Source: Arcticimaribacter sp002477625
GTDB taxonomy: Bacteria > Bacteroidota > Bacteroidia > Flavobacteriales > Flavobacteriaceae
Length of the DNA stretch: 64,000 nt
Reading direction: 5' to 3'
Assembly (NCBI GenBank): GCA_943846665.1
Contig: OX044358.1
Coordinates: 372,001 to 436,000 of the forward strand
Shown here: positions 29,843 to 39,148 of the stretch, one piece after another
Layout: every line of letters begins with the position of its first letter
Position numbering within the stretch: the stretch's first letter is position 1
The notes under the pieces: model-generated
What the model was told of the DNA's origin: nothing
Databases searched by the model: none
The model's input: the letters and a program-made list of their open reading frames with translations, nothing else
Position numbers and translations under genes: made by a program

Positions 29843-30775
29843 CTATTTAAAATCTACTAATTCAACTTCAAACTTAAGGGTAGCGTTTGGTGGAATTACA
29901 CCTCCTGCACCAGCAGAACCATATCCTAAATCTGCAGGGATAATAAAGGTAGCTTTAGCCCCTTTAGACAATAAGGCAATTCCTTCGTCCCAGCCCTTAA
30001 TTACTTGACCTACGCCCAAAGGGAAATCAATGGGTGCATTTCGTTTGTATGAAGAATCAAAAACAGTTCCATCGAGCAAGCTTCCTTTATAATGTACAGA
30101 AACGTTTTGCCCTTGAGCTGGATTAGCACCAGTTCCTGGAGTTTCTATTTTATAAAACAAACCAGAGGCTGTTTTCTCATAACCTGCAGTCACACTCGCT
30201 AGCGCAGCTTCCTGAGCTTTCTTCTGTTCTTCTATTGCTTTCAATCGGTTGGCTTCAAAATTTGCAAAAGCATCAGCAGCATTAAAGGCTTCGGCTTCTT
30301 GACCTACACGGATAATTTCTAAGCTATCAATGGTATCATTTTGTGCAATTGCATCAACAACTTCTTGCCCTTCAACCACACTTCCAAAAACGGTATGCTT
30401 TCCGTCTAACCAAGGTGTAGCAATGTGGGTAATAAAAAACTGGCTTCCGTTTGTGCCGGGTCCAGCATTAGCCATTGATAAGATACCGGGCTTATCGTGT
30501 TTTAAATCCGGGTGAAATTCATCATTAAATTGATATCCAGGTCCTCCAACTCCCGATCCTTGAGGACAACCTCCTTGAACCATAAATTCTTCGATAACTC
30601 TATGGAATTTCAAACCATTGTAGTAGGGAGTCCCCTCCGCTTGAACATCATTTTTAATAGTTCCCTCTGCAAGACCTACAAAATTCCCCACAGTTCCTGG
30701 AGTTTCAGCGTAGGTAAGTGAAAGTAAAATAGCTCCTTTAGGAGTAGAAAACTTAGCGTATAAACCGTCTTTCAT
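29843..30775 (-). CDS. peptidyl-prolyl isomerase, cyclophilin-FKBP fusion
   Basis: 310 residues with two PPIase folds. The N-terminal cyclophilin (about 1-165) has FHRVIEEFMVQGG, MANAGPGTNGSQFFI and WLDGKHTVFG. A charged helical linker (165-200) leads to a C-terminal FKBP domain (VSVHYKGSLLDGTVFDSS, VIKGWDEGIALL, GYGSAGAGGVIPPNATL). Both active sites look complete. No signal peptide, so cytoplasmic. It probably helps protein folding. This fusion is known from flavobacteria. Confidence 0.9.
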   Translation of the reverse strand: MKDGLYAKFSTPKGAILLSLTYAETPGTVGNFVGLAEGTIKNDVQAEGTPYYNGLKFHRVIEEFMVQGGCPQGSGVGGPGYQFNDEFHPDLKHDKPGILSMANAGPGTNGSQFFITHIATPWLDGKHTVFGSVVEGQEVVDAIAQNDTIDSLEIIRVGQEAEAFNAADAFANFEANRLKAIEEQKKAQEAALASVTAGYEKTASGLFYKIETPGTGANPAQGQNVSVHYKGSLLDGTVFDSSYKRNAPIDFPLGVGQVIKGWDEGIALLSKGAKATFIIPADLGYGSAGAGGVIPPNATLKFEVELVDFK

Positions 30776-30849
30776 CTGTTGTATGTTGTTGTTTTTAAAG
30801 CAGCAAAGATAAAGAAGTGTAAACGAGTAAATCGAAAAAAAGAAAGAAA

Positions 30850-33036
30850 TTAATTTGCAACTTCGCTCATAAACTTAATGCGGTAAAGTCGAATATCTTC
30901 TTCTTCATATTCCCCATCAAACTCTTCAATTGCGGTGGCAATATCGTCAGATTCAGCTTCCATAAAGTACTCGTGTAGTTCTTCTTGTTGATCCTCATCG
31001 AGCAATTCATCAATCCAATAACTGATATTCAACTTGGTTCCTGAAAAAACAATGGTTTCCATTTCTTCTACAAACGCAATCATATTCATTCCTTTTGCCG
31101 CTGCAATATCGTCTAGTGGTAATTTCCTATCTACATTCTGAATCATATACAATTTGAGGGCTGAATTAGCACCCGTACTTTTGACGATTAAATCATCTGC
31201 TCTTAGAATCTCATTTTCTTCTACATATGACTTTATGGCAACTAAAAAATCCTGCCCATACTTAATGGCCTTTCCTTCTCCTACACCATTGATGTTTTTT
31301 AGTTCCTCCAACGATATTGGATATTTAAAAGACATTTCACTCAGTGAATTTTCTTGAAAAACAGTATAGGGTGGAACACCCGCTTTGTCCGCTACTTTTT
31401 TACGAAGACCATGGAGTAACTTATATAATTTTTCATCAGCAATAACTTCTCTTTTGATGGGAGTTGACGAATTGCGATGTGCTGCAAAATCGTGATCCTC
31501 AGTCATCATAAAGGAATAGGAATTTACACAAAACTCCTTTCCTTTTGCGGTAATCTTAACTACGCCATAGGTCTCTATTTCTTTGGAAAGAAATTTGGCT
31601 ACAATTGCCTGCCTGGTTAGTGCCATCCAAAAGGAAGCTTGCTTATCCCTTCCTTTACCAAAAACTTCTAATTCACTAGTCTTATGACTATTAATTATGG
31701 CGTTGGGTTGCCCTAATAAGGTTTTAACGAGCTCTTTCGATTTGAATAACTCTCTGGTTTGCTTGACCACATCTAGCAGTAGTTGCAGTTCTTGTTGCGC
31801 CTCAACTTTTTTCTTAGGAAAACGCATATTATCATCCATTGCGCCCCCTAAGCCTGTTTCATTGTCGAAGTCTTCGCCGAAATAATGTAAAATAAATTTT
31901 CGCCTAGAAATTGACGTTTCTGCAAAGGCAACCATTTCATTCAAAAGAGCAAAACCAATTTCTTGTTCAGCAACCGGTTTTCCAGACATAAACTTTTCGA
32001 GTTTTTCGATGTCTTTGTAGGAATAAAAAGCCAAACAATGCCCTTCTCCTCCATCACGACCAGCACGACCAGTTTCTTGATAATAACTTTCAATACTTTT
32101 GGGAATGTCATGATGTATTACAAAGCGAACATCGGGTTTGTCGATTCCCATTCCAAATGCAATCGTTGCAACAACGACATCACAGTCTTCCTTTAGAAAG
32201 CGGTCTTGGTTTCGAGCCCGTGTTTTATTGTCGAGGCCGGCATGATAGGGAATAGCGTTGATGTTATTCACCTGAAGGGTTTGAGCCAATTGCTCTACTT
32301 TTTTTCGAGATAAGCAGTATATAATTCCAGATTTTCCTTGATTTTGTTTTACAAAACGGATGATGTTGGCTTCAACTTGATCATCTTTGGGTTGAACTTC
32401 ATAATACAAATTAGGTCGATTAAAGGATGCTTTAAAAAGTGTGGCGTCTGGAATTTTTAAATTCTTTAATATGTCTTCTTGTACTTTAGGAGTAGCTGTG
32501 GCTGTAAGCGCAATTATTGGGAGATTTTTTTCGATTTTCTCGAGCATGACGCGAAGGTTTCTATACTCGGGTCTAAAATCATGTCCCCATTCCGAGATAC
32601 AGTGTGCCTCATCGATTGCTAAAAAGGACAATTCAACGGTTTTTAAAAATTCTATTGTATCTTCTTTTACTAAAGATTCTGGTGCAACAAACAACAGTTT
32701 AGTCACTCCATTGACAATATCCTCTTTGACCTTAAGAACGGCAGTTTTGGTAAGCGATGAATTCAACACATGAGCAATCCCTTCATCTGAATAAATGCCC
32801 CGTATGGCATCGACTTGATTTTTCATTAATGCAATTAAGGGTGAAACAACAATTGCAGTTCCAGGTGAAATAAGAGCTGGAAGTTGATAACAAAGGGATT
32901 TACCTCCTCCTGTTGGCATAATTACAAAGGAATCTTTGCCTTCGAGAAGATTTTCAATGACTGGTTCTTGCAAACCTTTGAATTCAGAAAAACCAAAATA
33001 TTTCTTAAGTTCTCGTTGAAGCGGAGTATGCGACAT
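30850..33036 (-). CDS. recQ: ATP-dependent DNA helicase RecQ
   Basis: A 728-residue 3'-5' helicase of recombination and repair. Motifs: PTGGGKSLCYQLPA (Walker A), AIDEAHCISEWGHDFRPEY (DEAH plus aromatic-rich loop), TATATPKV, HAGLDNKTR, and QETGRAGRDG (motif VI). An RQC-like region and an HRDC domain (YKLLHGLRKKVADKAGVPPY, about residues 530-600) follow. The zinc-binding cysteines of the RQC region are absent: RRKFILHYFGEDFDNETG and the following stretch contain no Cys. The C-terminal extension (600-728) is acidic. Divergent from kpsF. Confidence 0.93.
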   Translation of the reverse strand: MSHTPLQRELKKYFGFSEFKGLQEPVIENLLEGKDSFVIMPTGGGKSLCYQLPALISPGTAIVVSPLIALMKNQVDAIRGIYSDEGIAHVLNSSLTKTAVLKVKEDIVNGVTKLLFVAPESLVKEDTIEFLKTVELSFLAIDEAHCISEWGHDFRPEYRNLRVMLEKIEKNLPIIALTATATPKVQEDILKNLKIPDATLFKASFNRPNLYYEVQPKDDQVEANIIRFVKQNQGKSGIIYCLSRKKVEQLAQTLQVNNINAIPYHAGLDNKTRARNQDRFLKEDCDVVVATIAFGMGIDKPDVRFVIHHDIPKSIESYYQETGRAGRDGGEGHCLAFYSYKDIEKLEKFMSGKPVAEQEIGFALLNEMVAFAETSISRRKFILHYFGEDFDNETGLGGAMDDNMRFPKKKVEAQQELQLLLDVVKQTRELFKSKELVKTLLGQPNAIINSHKTSELEVFGKGRDKQASFWMALTRQAIVAKFLSKEIETYGVVKITAKGKEFCVNSYSFMMTEDHDFAAHRNSSTPIKREVIADEKLYKLLHGLRKKVADKAGVPPYTVFQENSLSEMSFKYPISLEELKNINGVGEGKAIKYGQDFLVAIKSYVEENEILRADDLIVKSTGANSALKLYMIQNVDRKLPLDDIAAAKGMNMIAFVEEMETIVFSGTKLNISYWIDELLDEDQQEELHEYFMEAESDDIATAIEEFDGEYEEEDIRLYRIKFMSEVAN

Positions 33037-33054
33037 TTAATTACGTCTTTGAAT

Positions 33055-33072
33055 CAAAATTATTTACATTTG
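33055..33072. promoter_or_regulatory. overlapping divergent -7 elements, recQ and kpsF
   Basis: TACATTTG (33065-33072, plus) faces the kpsF gene and TAATTTTG (reverse complement of 33055-33062) faces recQ. Both match TAnnTTTG exactly and lie two bases apart. No -33 TTG at standard spacing for either. Confidence 0.5.
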
Positions 33073-33124
33073 TACCACTAAATATAACACTTAGTTTACT
33101 AATCCCATTAAATAACACCAACAA

Positions 33125-34093
33125 TTGTTAGATAAAAAACAGATTTTAGAAAACGCAAGAGAAACCTTGGAACTCGAATCTAAGGCGATTCATGACGTAA
33201 TTGCAACTCTAGATGATGAATTTGCTTCTACTGTAGCTTATTTATCTGATTTTAATGGACGAGTTATCATTACCGGGATCGGAAAGAGTGCTGTAATCGC
33301 AATGAAAATTGTTGCAACCCTGAACTCTACGGGCACTGCTGCCGTTTTCATGCATGCTGCGGATGCAATTCATGGGGATTTAGGGATCATTCAAAAAGAC
33401 GATGCCGTAATTTGTATATCAAAAAGTGGAAATTCCCCAGAAATTCAAGCTTTGATTCCGTTCATAAAAAAACGAGGGAATTTGGTGGTTGCTTTTACTG
33501 CCAATTCAGATTCCTATCTTGCGAAAACCGCAGACAAAGTAATCAAAACCTATGTTGAGAAAGAAGCTTGTCCCAACAACCTCGCACCAACTACGAGTAC
33601 AACAGTACAATTAGCTATTGGAGATGCCTTAGCAATTTGTCTTTTAAAAGTTAAGAATTTTGACGCACAGGATTTTGCCCAGCATCATCCTGGGGGAGCC
33701 TTAGGTAAAAAATTATACCTCACCGTGGGTGATCTAGCAAAAAAACACGAACGCCCGTCTGTTATGCTTAATTCATCGGTGAAAGATGTTATTTCAGAAA
33801 TCTCAAAAAAGAGATTAGGAGCTACCATTGTTGTTGATGAAAAAAATTTGGTAGGTATCATAACCGACGGAGACATCAGAAGAATGCTTGAAAAGCATAA
33901 CGACATCAGCTCCTTGACTGCAGCGGACATAATGTCTAAAAACCCCATCACAGCCGATCCTGAGCTTTTAGCTTTCGATGTTTTAACAACATTAAAAACC
34001 AAAGGAATTGGTCAACTTATAGTACAAGACTCCTCTGGCGTATACCACGGCATGATTCACATCTTAGACCTAATCAAAGAAGGGATTCAATAA
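33125..34093 (+). CDS. kdsD: arabinose-5-phosphate isomerase (KpsF/GutQ/KdsD family)
   Basis: Converts ribulose-5-phosphate to arabinose-5-phosphate for Kdo synthesis in LPS. SIS domain first (GRVIITGIGKSAVIAMKI, CISKSGNSPE, HHPGGALGKKL), then two CBS domains (about 205-322, with VGIITDGDIRRML). Start is TTG: there is an in-frame TAA at 33113-33115 and no ATG before residue 60, and MLDKKQILENARETLELE matches the family start. It overlaps tatC by one base. The product fits the lipid-A-related lptB further on. Confidence 0.88.
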   Translation: MLDKKQILENARETLELESKAIHDVIATLDDEFASTVAYLSDFNGRVIITGIGKSAVIAMKIVATLNSTGTAAVFMHAADAIHGDLGIIQKDDAVICISKSGNSPEIQALIPFIKKRGNLVVAFTANSDSYLAKTADKVIKTYVEKEACPNNLAPTTSTTVQLAIGDALAICLLKVKNFDAQDFAQHHPGGALGKKLYLTVGDLAKKHERPSVMLNSSVKDVISEISKKRLGATIVVDEKNLVGIITDGDIRRMLEKHNDISSLTAADIMSKNPITADPELLAFDVLTTLKTKGIGQLIVQDSSGVYHGMIHILDLIKEGIQ

Positions 34094-34911
34094 TGGCTGA
34101 AAATTCAAACGAAATGTCGTTTTTAGATCACCTCGAAGAACTTCGCTGGCATTTAATACGTTCAACTTTAGCAATTGTTATCATTGCATCGGTCGCCTTT
34201 ATTGCAAAGGATTTTATATTCGATACCATTTTATTTGGTCCCAAAAAGATTGACTTTTTTACCTATGAATTATTTTGTAACCTTTCAAAATCGTTGGGTC
34301 AAGGAAACAGTCTTTGCATTGACGAGATGCCGTTTAGGATTCAAAGTAGAACCATGTCTGGGCAATTCTCAGCTCACCTTTGGACTTCACTGACAGCTGG
34401 GTTTATCATTGCTTTTCCCTATATATTATTTGAATTCTGGAGATTCATTAGTCCAGGACTTCATGTATCAGAACGCAAAAACGCAAGGGGTTTTATTTTT
34501 ATAGCGTCCCTTCTGTTTTTCATTGGAGTGCTTTTTGGATACTACATTGTCACACCCCTATCGATTAACTTTTTAGGGAATTATACGGTAAGTAGCGAAG
34601 TTTTCAATGACTTTGATTTAAGTAGTTATATCAGTTTACTCCGAGCTTCGGTACTCTCTTCTGGCCTAATCTTTGAGCTTCCCATATTGATGTATTTTTT
34701 AACTAAAATAGGCCTAGTAACACCCACGTTTTTAAAGAACAATAGAAAATTTGCTATCGTAATTGTTTTGATTTTATCAGCAGTAATTACACCGCCCGAC
34801 ATAGCAAGTCAAGTTATTGTTACTATCCCTATTTTGATCTTGTATGAAGTGAGTATTTTCATTTCCAAGGTCGTATATAATCGCCAACAAAAAGAGCTGA
34901 AAAATGTCTGA
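34093..34911 (+). CDS. tatC: Sec-independent protein translocase subunit TatC
   Basis: A 272-residue inner-membrane protein with six predicted helices. The N-terminal MSFLDHLEELRWHLIRS is the conserved twin-arginine-signal recognition region; FEFWRFISPGLHVSERK and ITPPDIASQ are further signatures. It carries an insert of about 40 residues in the first periplasmic loop compared with E. coli, common in Bacteroidota. No tatA is seen nearby. It overlaps the AhpD-like gene by 8 nt. Confidence 0.92.
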   Translation: MAENSNEMSFLDHLEELRWHLIRSTLAIVIIASVAFIAKDFIFDTILFGPKKIDFFTYELFCNLSKSLGQGNSLCIDEMPFRIQSRTMSGQFSAHLWTSLTAGFIIAFPYILFEFWRFISPGLHVSERKNARGFIFIASLLFFIGVLFGYYIVTPLSINFLGNYTVSSEVFNDFDLSSYISLLRASVLSSGLIFELPILMYFLTKIGLVTPTFLKNNRKFAIVIVLILSAVITPPDIASQVIVTIPILILYEVSIFISKVVYNRQQKELKNV

Positions 34912-35251
34912 TATTGTAGATGAATTCAATGCGTATCGTTCAAAAATGAATGATAAGATTTTAGGAGAAAACTCCAAGCTAATCAAACGGATTTTTAACC
35001 TCGACTCCAATGCCTATCAAGCCGGAGCCCTAGATCACAAAACAAAAGAATTATTAGGATTAGTAGCCTCTACAGTACTTCGGTGTGATGATTGTATTCA
35101 ATATCACTTGGAAGAATGTCATAAGGAGAACATCTCCAAAGCTGCTGTAATTGAAAGCTTAGAAATTGCTACTTTAGTAGGAGGAACTATTGTTATTCCT
35201 CATCTCAGAAGAGCATTCGAATATTGGGAAGCCCTAGAACAAAAAGAATAA
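34904..35251 (+). CDS. carboxymuconolactone decarboxylase / AhpD-like protein
   Basis: A 115-residue helical protein with the AhpD-like redox motif CDDCIQYHLEEC (CXXC with a following His) at about residues 61-72. The family includes peroxidase partners and decarboxylases; the CXXC suggests a thiol-based function. It sits between tatC (8-nt overlap) and lptB (1 nt apart), so it is in the same operon, though I see no clear functional link. Confidence 0.83.
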   Translation: MSDIVDEFNAYRSKMNDKILGENSKLIKRIFNLDSNAYQAGALDHKTKELLGLVASTVLRCDDCIQYHLEECHKENISKAAVIESLEIATLVGGTIVIPHLRRAFEYWEALEQKE

Positions 35252-35252
35252 T

Positions 35253-35993
35253 ATGCAGTTAAGAGCAGAAAACATAGTCAAGTCATACAAAGGACGGGAA
35301 GTTGTAAAAGGCATTTCCATTGAAGTAAATCAAGGGGAGATTGTTGGGTTATTAGGTCCAAATGGGGCGGGTAAAACAACCTCTTTCTATATGATTGTTG
35401 GTTTAGTAAAACCCAATGGAGGTTCTATCTTTCTAGACGAAACAGAAATAACCACCTACCCAATGTATCAACGAGCGCAAAACGGGATTGGGTATTTGGC
35501 TCAAGAAGCTTCGGTCTTCAGAAAACTGAGTGTTGAAGACAATATTCTCAGTGTCCTTCAATTGACATCTTTGTCTAAAAAGCAACAAAAAGAAAAAATG
35601 GAATCTCTTCTTGAAGAGTTTGGCTTAAACCACATCCGGAAAAATAGAGGTGATTTATTATCTGGAGGAGAACGCAGAAGAACCGAAATTGCTCGAGCTC
35701 TTGCTACCGACCCAAAATTTGTTCTTCTTGACGAGCCTTTTGCGGGGGTAGATCCAGTAGCAGTTGAAGACATTCAACGCATAATTGCCCATCTCAAAAA
35801 TAAAAATATTGGAATTCTGATCACCGATCATAATGTACAAGAAACGCTTGCCATCACAGACAAAACCTATTTGATGTTTGAAGGCGGAATTTTAAAGGCT
35901 GGAACTCCTGAGGAGTTGGCAGCAGATCCTATGGTTCGCAAGGTATACTTAGGGCAGAATTTTGAATTGAGAAAAACAAAACTTGAATTTTAA
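35253..35993 (+). CDS. lptB: LPS export ABC transporter ATP-binding protein
   Basis: 246-residue ATPase that powers LPS extraction from the inner membrane with LptF/LptG. Walker A GPNGAGKTTSFYMI, Q-loop YLAQEASVFRKLSVEDN, signature LSGGERRRTEIARALA, Walker B FVLLDEPFAGVDPVAV and the H-loop ITDHNVQETL, all typical of LptB. Last gene of the kdsD-tatC-AhpD-lptB run. Its stop overlaps that of the convergent pssA gene by 4 nt. Confidence 0.93.
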   Translation: MQLRAENIVKSYKGREVVKGISIEVNQGEIVGLLGPNGAGKTTSFYMIVGLVKPNGGSIFLDETEITTYPMYQRAQNGIGYLAQEASVFRKLSVEDNILSVLQLTSLSKKQQKEKMESLLEEFGLNHIRKNRGDLLSGGERRRTEIARALATDPKFVLLDEPFAGVDPVAVEDIQRIIAHLKNKNIGILITDHNVQETLAITDKTYLMFEGGILKAGTPEELAADPMVRKVYLGQNFELRKTKLEF

Positions 35994-36736
35994 ATCCCCA
36001 ATACATTTTTCAAAAGGCTGAGTACGATATAGGTGATTATAATAATTATCAAGGCAGCAAGTCCCAAAATGTAGAACATTACTATCGATATAAGAAGCAA
36101 GATAAGTGGGAAAATGATGGTCCAAGGATCGGATCGACTAAAGCCCTTCAAAGCAATCATCTTCCAATGAATATTCATAAAGAAAACCGATAAAGCAACA
36201 ATTATGGTCAGTGCAATGGGGGTCAGTATAAACCCCTTTATACTCATAAACAAAGGGTGCTGAATGAATAATGGTAAGGCCACTATAAAAAGAGCTACTG
36301 CAGGTGTTGGCACACCTCTAAAGAAAGACACCTTCTCTGTTATAAGATTGAACCTTGCCAACCTAAAGGCAGCCCCTAATGGAATTAAAAAACCAACTAA
36401 TGCCAAGGGAACAATCGTAAAAACCAAAGAAAAGTTTTCGTATTGGTAAAAGAAATCGACACTTTTAGCTCCAGAAATCATAAACAATTGATACATCACA
36501 ACTCCAGGGACAAAACCACTGGTTATCATATCGGCTAAGGAGTCTAATTGAACACCTAAAGCACTTTCAACGTTCAGTATTCGTGCGAAAAAACCATCGA
36601 AAAAATCAAAAAACACACCCAGCATTACTGCTACCAATGCCGCATGAAAGAAATGAGAAAAAGCTAAGAAAACTGCGGCACAACCACAAAACAAATTCAG
36701 TAATGTAAAGATATGTGGAATGCTTTTTCTAATCAT
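35990..36736 (-). CDS. pssA: CDP-diacylglycerol--serine O-phosphatidyltransferase
   Basis: 248-residue membrane enzyme making phosphatidylserine, the precursor of phosphatidylethanolamine. It opens with IPHIFTLLNLFCGC and has the CDP-alcohol motif DFFDGFFARI...GVQLDSLADM (all four catalytic Asp present, about residues 44-69). The GFVPG segment and RLARFNL are typical of the PssA type II family. About seven helices. Alone on this strand and convergent with lptB. Confidence 0.88.
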   Translation of the reverse strand: MIRKSIPHIFTLLNLFCGCAAVFLAFSHFFHAALVAVMLGVFFDFFDGFFARILNVESALGVQLDSLADMITSGFVPGVVMYQLFMISGAKSVDFFYQYENFSLVFTIVPLALVGFLIPLGAAFRLARFNLITEKVSFFRGVPTPAVALFIVALPLFIQHPLFMSIKGFILTPIALTIIVALSVFFMNIHWKMIALKGFSRSDPWTIIFPLILLLISIVMFYILGLAALIIIIITYIVLSLLKNVLGI

Positions 36737-36899
36737 GCTAAAAATAATTTACACGAAAATAATAGATTAAACTAAGATTAAGACTTCCTTAAAGCATAAT
36801 TTTATAATAAAATATAATCTGAGTTCAAGTATTGAATTAAAAAAACTGAATAAAGCGATTCTCAATTAAAAACTAAAAATTAACTTTCGAAAAAATTGA

Positions 36900-38507
36900 A
36901 TGGTGAAGCAAAACTACATTCTGATTCTTCTTTCAGGGATTCTTTTAAGTTTAGGGTGGCCGACCTATGGTTCGCCCATACTTTTATTTATTGCTTTGGT
37001 TCCCCTACTCGACTTTGTTCAAAACGTTCGAGATTCCTCTCTGAAAAATAAAAACAGAACTGTTTTTGTATACTCATATGCTGCATTTCTTATTTGGAAT
37101 ATTTGGACAACTTGGTGGATTTATAACTCTTCTGTTTTTGGAGCTGTATTTGCAATTCTGTGCAACAGTAGTTTTTATGCTGTTTTGATTACACTATATC
37201 ATTGGTCGTTAAAAAGACTTCAAACCCAGTTTTTATCGGCTGTATTTCTAATCACTGCCTGGATATCCTTTGAAAAGTTTCATTTATTCTGGGATTTTTC
37301 TTGGCCCTGGCTCAATCTTGGAAATGCTTTTTCGGAATATATTTACTGGATTCAATGGTACGAATACACCGGTGTTTTTGGTGGTTCGTTATGGGTATTG
37401 GTAATCAACTTCTTTTTTCTTCATCAATACCAGGCTTATAAAGAACATGGGTCATATTCTTTATTGATTAAAAAAAGCATTCCCGGCTTACTCGGAATTG
37501 CACTCCCAATTGCCTGTTCATTGATTATATTCATGAACTACGAAGAGCCAAAGTCGTTTACAGAAGTTGTTGTTATACAGCCCAACATAGATCCCTATGA
37601 AGAAAAATATGAGCAAACCAACGAAGATTTTAAAGGATTGCTAATTGATCTTTCTTCTAAATACCTTAGCCCAAGCACCTCCTATCTTATAACGCCCGAA
37701 ACCTACTTCACGGAAGGTAGCGGATTTGATATAGACACTTTCGAAAATTCTGAATTCAACAGATCACTCAAAGGTTTCGTGTCGTCCCATAAGTCGCTCA
37801 ATTTAATTGCGGGAACTCAATTCTACAAAATTCATAGAACTAAAAACGAACCTACCCCAACCGCAAATAAAATTAACGACAATTTTTGGGTTGACTTTTA
37901 TAATTCTGCAATTCAAATCACTCCCTCTCAAAAAGGGGTCGTTTATCACAAATCTAAATTGGTTGTTGGAGTCGAAAACATGCCTTATAAAAGCTTTTTC
38001 AAACCCCTACTTGGAGAATTCATGTTGGATTTGGGCGGAACGGTTTCTAGCCGAGCAACACAAAAAAACCGAACCGTTTTTACTCATTCAACAGCAGGTT
38101 CTCAACTAGCACCCATCATATGTTACGAATCAATATACGGTGAATTTGTAACAGAATATGCTCGTAATGGAGCTCAATTTTTTAGTATTCTAACAAACGA
38201 TGCTTGGTGGGGCAATACACAAGGGCATAAGCAACTGCTCAGTTACGCAAGGTTGCGTGCGATTGAAAACAGACGAGCTATCGCACGGAGTGCTAATACA
38301 GGTGTCAGTGCTTTTATCGATGCCCAAGGTCGAATCGTCACTTCTCTAGGCTATGAAAAGCAAGGCGCTTTAAAGGGCTCGGTAGGGCTTAATAGTGAAT
38401 TGACATTCTATTCTAAACACGGAGATTATATTGCTGATTTGTCTAAGCACGGCTTTGCAGTATTACTTATACTTTCTATCGGTCGTGTATTTCGAAAAAA
38501 GTCATGA
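36900..38507 (+). CDS. lnt: apolipoprotein N-acyltransferase
   Basis: 535-residue inner-membrane enzyme adding the third acyl chain to lipoproteins. Six to seven N-terminal helices (about 1-215) precede a nitrilase-like domain with the Glu-Lys-Cys triad: TPETYF (Glu near 263), VYHKSKLVVGVENMPYK (Lys) and PIICYESIYG (Cys near 405), then TNDAWWG. This fits the many lipoproteins in the window. Its stop overlaps the next ATG by 4 nt. Confidence 0.92.
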   Translation: MVKQNYILILLSGILLSLGWPTYGSPILLFIALVPLLDFVQNVRDSSLKNKNRTVFVYSYAAFLIWNIWTTWWIYNSSVFGAVFAILCNSSFYAVLITLYHWSLKRLQTQFLSAVFLITAWISFEKFHLFWDFSWPWLNLGNAFSEYIYWIQWYEYTGVFGGSLWVLVINFFFLHQYQAYKEHGSYSLLIKKSIPGLLGIALPIACSLIIFMNYEEPKSFTEVVVIQPNIDPYEEKYEQTNEDFKGLLIDLSSKYLSPSTSYLITPETYFTEGSGFDIDTFENSEFNRSLKGFVSSHKSLNLIAGTQFYKIHRTKNEPTPTANKINDNFWVDFYNSAIQITPSQKGVVYHKSKLVVGVENMPYKSFFKPLLGEFMLDLGGTVSSRATQKNRTVFTHSTAGSQLAPIICYESIYGEFVTEYARNGAQFFSILTNDAWWGNTQGHKQLLSYARLRAIENRRAIARSANTGVSAFIDAQGRIVTSLGYEKQGALKGSVGLNSELTFYSKHGDYIADLSKHGFAVLLILSIGRVFRKKS

Positions 38508-38965
38508 TTCAACACTATTTTAGGTTTTTATTTTTCAAACTAAAAGCGACTAATCAGCATGGAGTACATTCGCCTTTTCTGTATGCTTTGGTTTGTTTTT
38601 GTTTTTACAATACGTCCTGGAACCGAAAAAAATTTAAACCCTGGAAGTCTAAAATGCACAATTTGATTGCAATTGAAATTTCTAAACAGCTTCAGCTATT
38701 TGCGAAACAATCGAGTACTGATTTTCAAATAGACCCCCTTAAAGTAATTCACAGAAGAAATAAGACCTTGGCACAATGGATTGAAGAACAAAAAATTGAA
38801 GACGAGCCCCACATCACTTTAATCGATAACCTCCATCTACAACGTAGATGCTGGAATGGCTTCAAAATTAAATCGCAGTACATACTCCTTGACTTGTTTT
38901 TTTACGGGATCGTAATCCACCGGCCACAACAAACAGCAGAAACATTTTTTCTAAAGGTTTTTTAA
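38504..38965 (+). CDS. core-deleted relative of a flavobacterial class I methyltransferase
   Basis: 153 residues. The first part, FFKLKATNQHGVHSPFLYALV, matches the start of a methyltransferase-annotated family of Flavobacteriia that normally has about 250-270 residues. The end (ITLIDNLHLQRRCWNGFKI, then LLDLFFYGIVIHRPQQ) matches its C-terminus. The Rossmann middle with the SAM-binding E/DxGxxxG loop is missing. So it is probably not a methyltransferase in its present form. The frame is open and the gene is translationally coupled to lnt (ATGA), so it may still be expressed. Family assignment is from memory. Confidence 0.55.
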   Translation: MIQHYFRFLFFKLKATNQHGVHSPFLYALVCFCFYNTSWNRKKFKPWKSKMHNLIAIEISKQLQLFAKQSSTDFQIDPLKVIHRRNKTLAQWIEEQKIEDEPHITLIDNLHLQRRCWNGFKIKSQYILLDLFFYGIVIHRPQQTAETFFLKVF

Positions 38966-38998
38966 ATTAACTCTTTAAAATCGACTAATTTTACAGAG

Positions 38999-39148
38999 AT
39001 GAATGATAGTATTTTGAAACTTGTTGGTCTGATAATTGGTTATTTTATCATTAGAAAATTTCTTTTTAAGAAAAAAAAAGGCAAAAAGATGAGTTATCGC
39101 AGACGTTATGATTTAAGAAAAAAGGAAAAGACCAATGAAGAAAATTAA
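38999..39148 (+). CDS. 49-residue single-helix membrane protein
   Basis: Short ORF from ATG 38999: MNDSILKLVGLIIGYFIIRK forms one transmembrane helix, followed by a very basic tail rich in Lys and Arg (FLFKKKKGKKMSYRRRYDL). Its end overlaps the start of the PduO-type gene by 14 nt, which argues for real, coupled translation. I do not recognise the function. Single-pass proteins with basic tails of this kind often associate with membrane complexes, but that is only a suggestion. Confidence 0.55.
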   Translation: MNDSILKLVGLIIGYFIIRKFLFKKKKGKKMSYRRRYDLRKKEKTNEEN

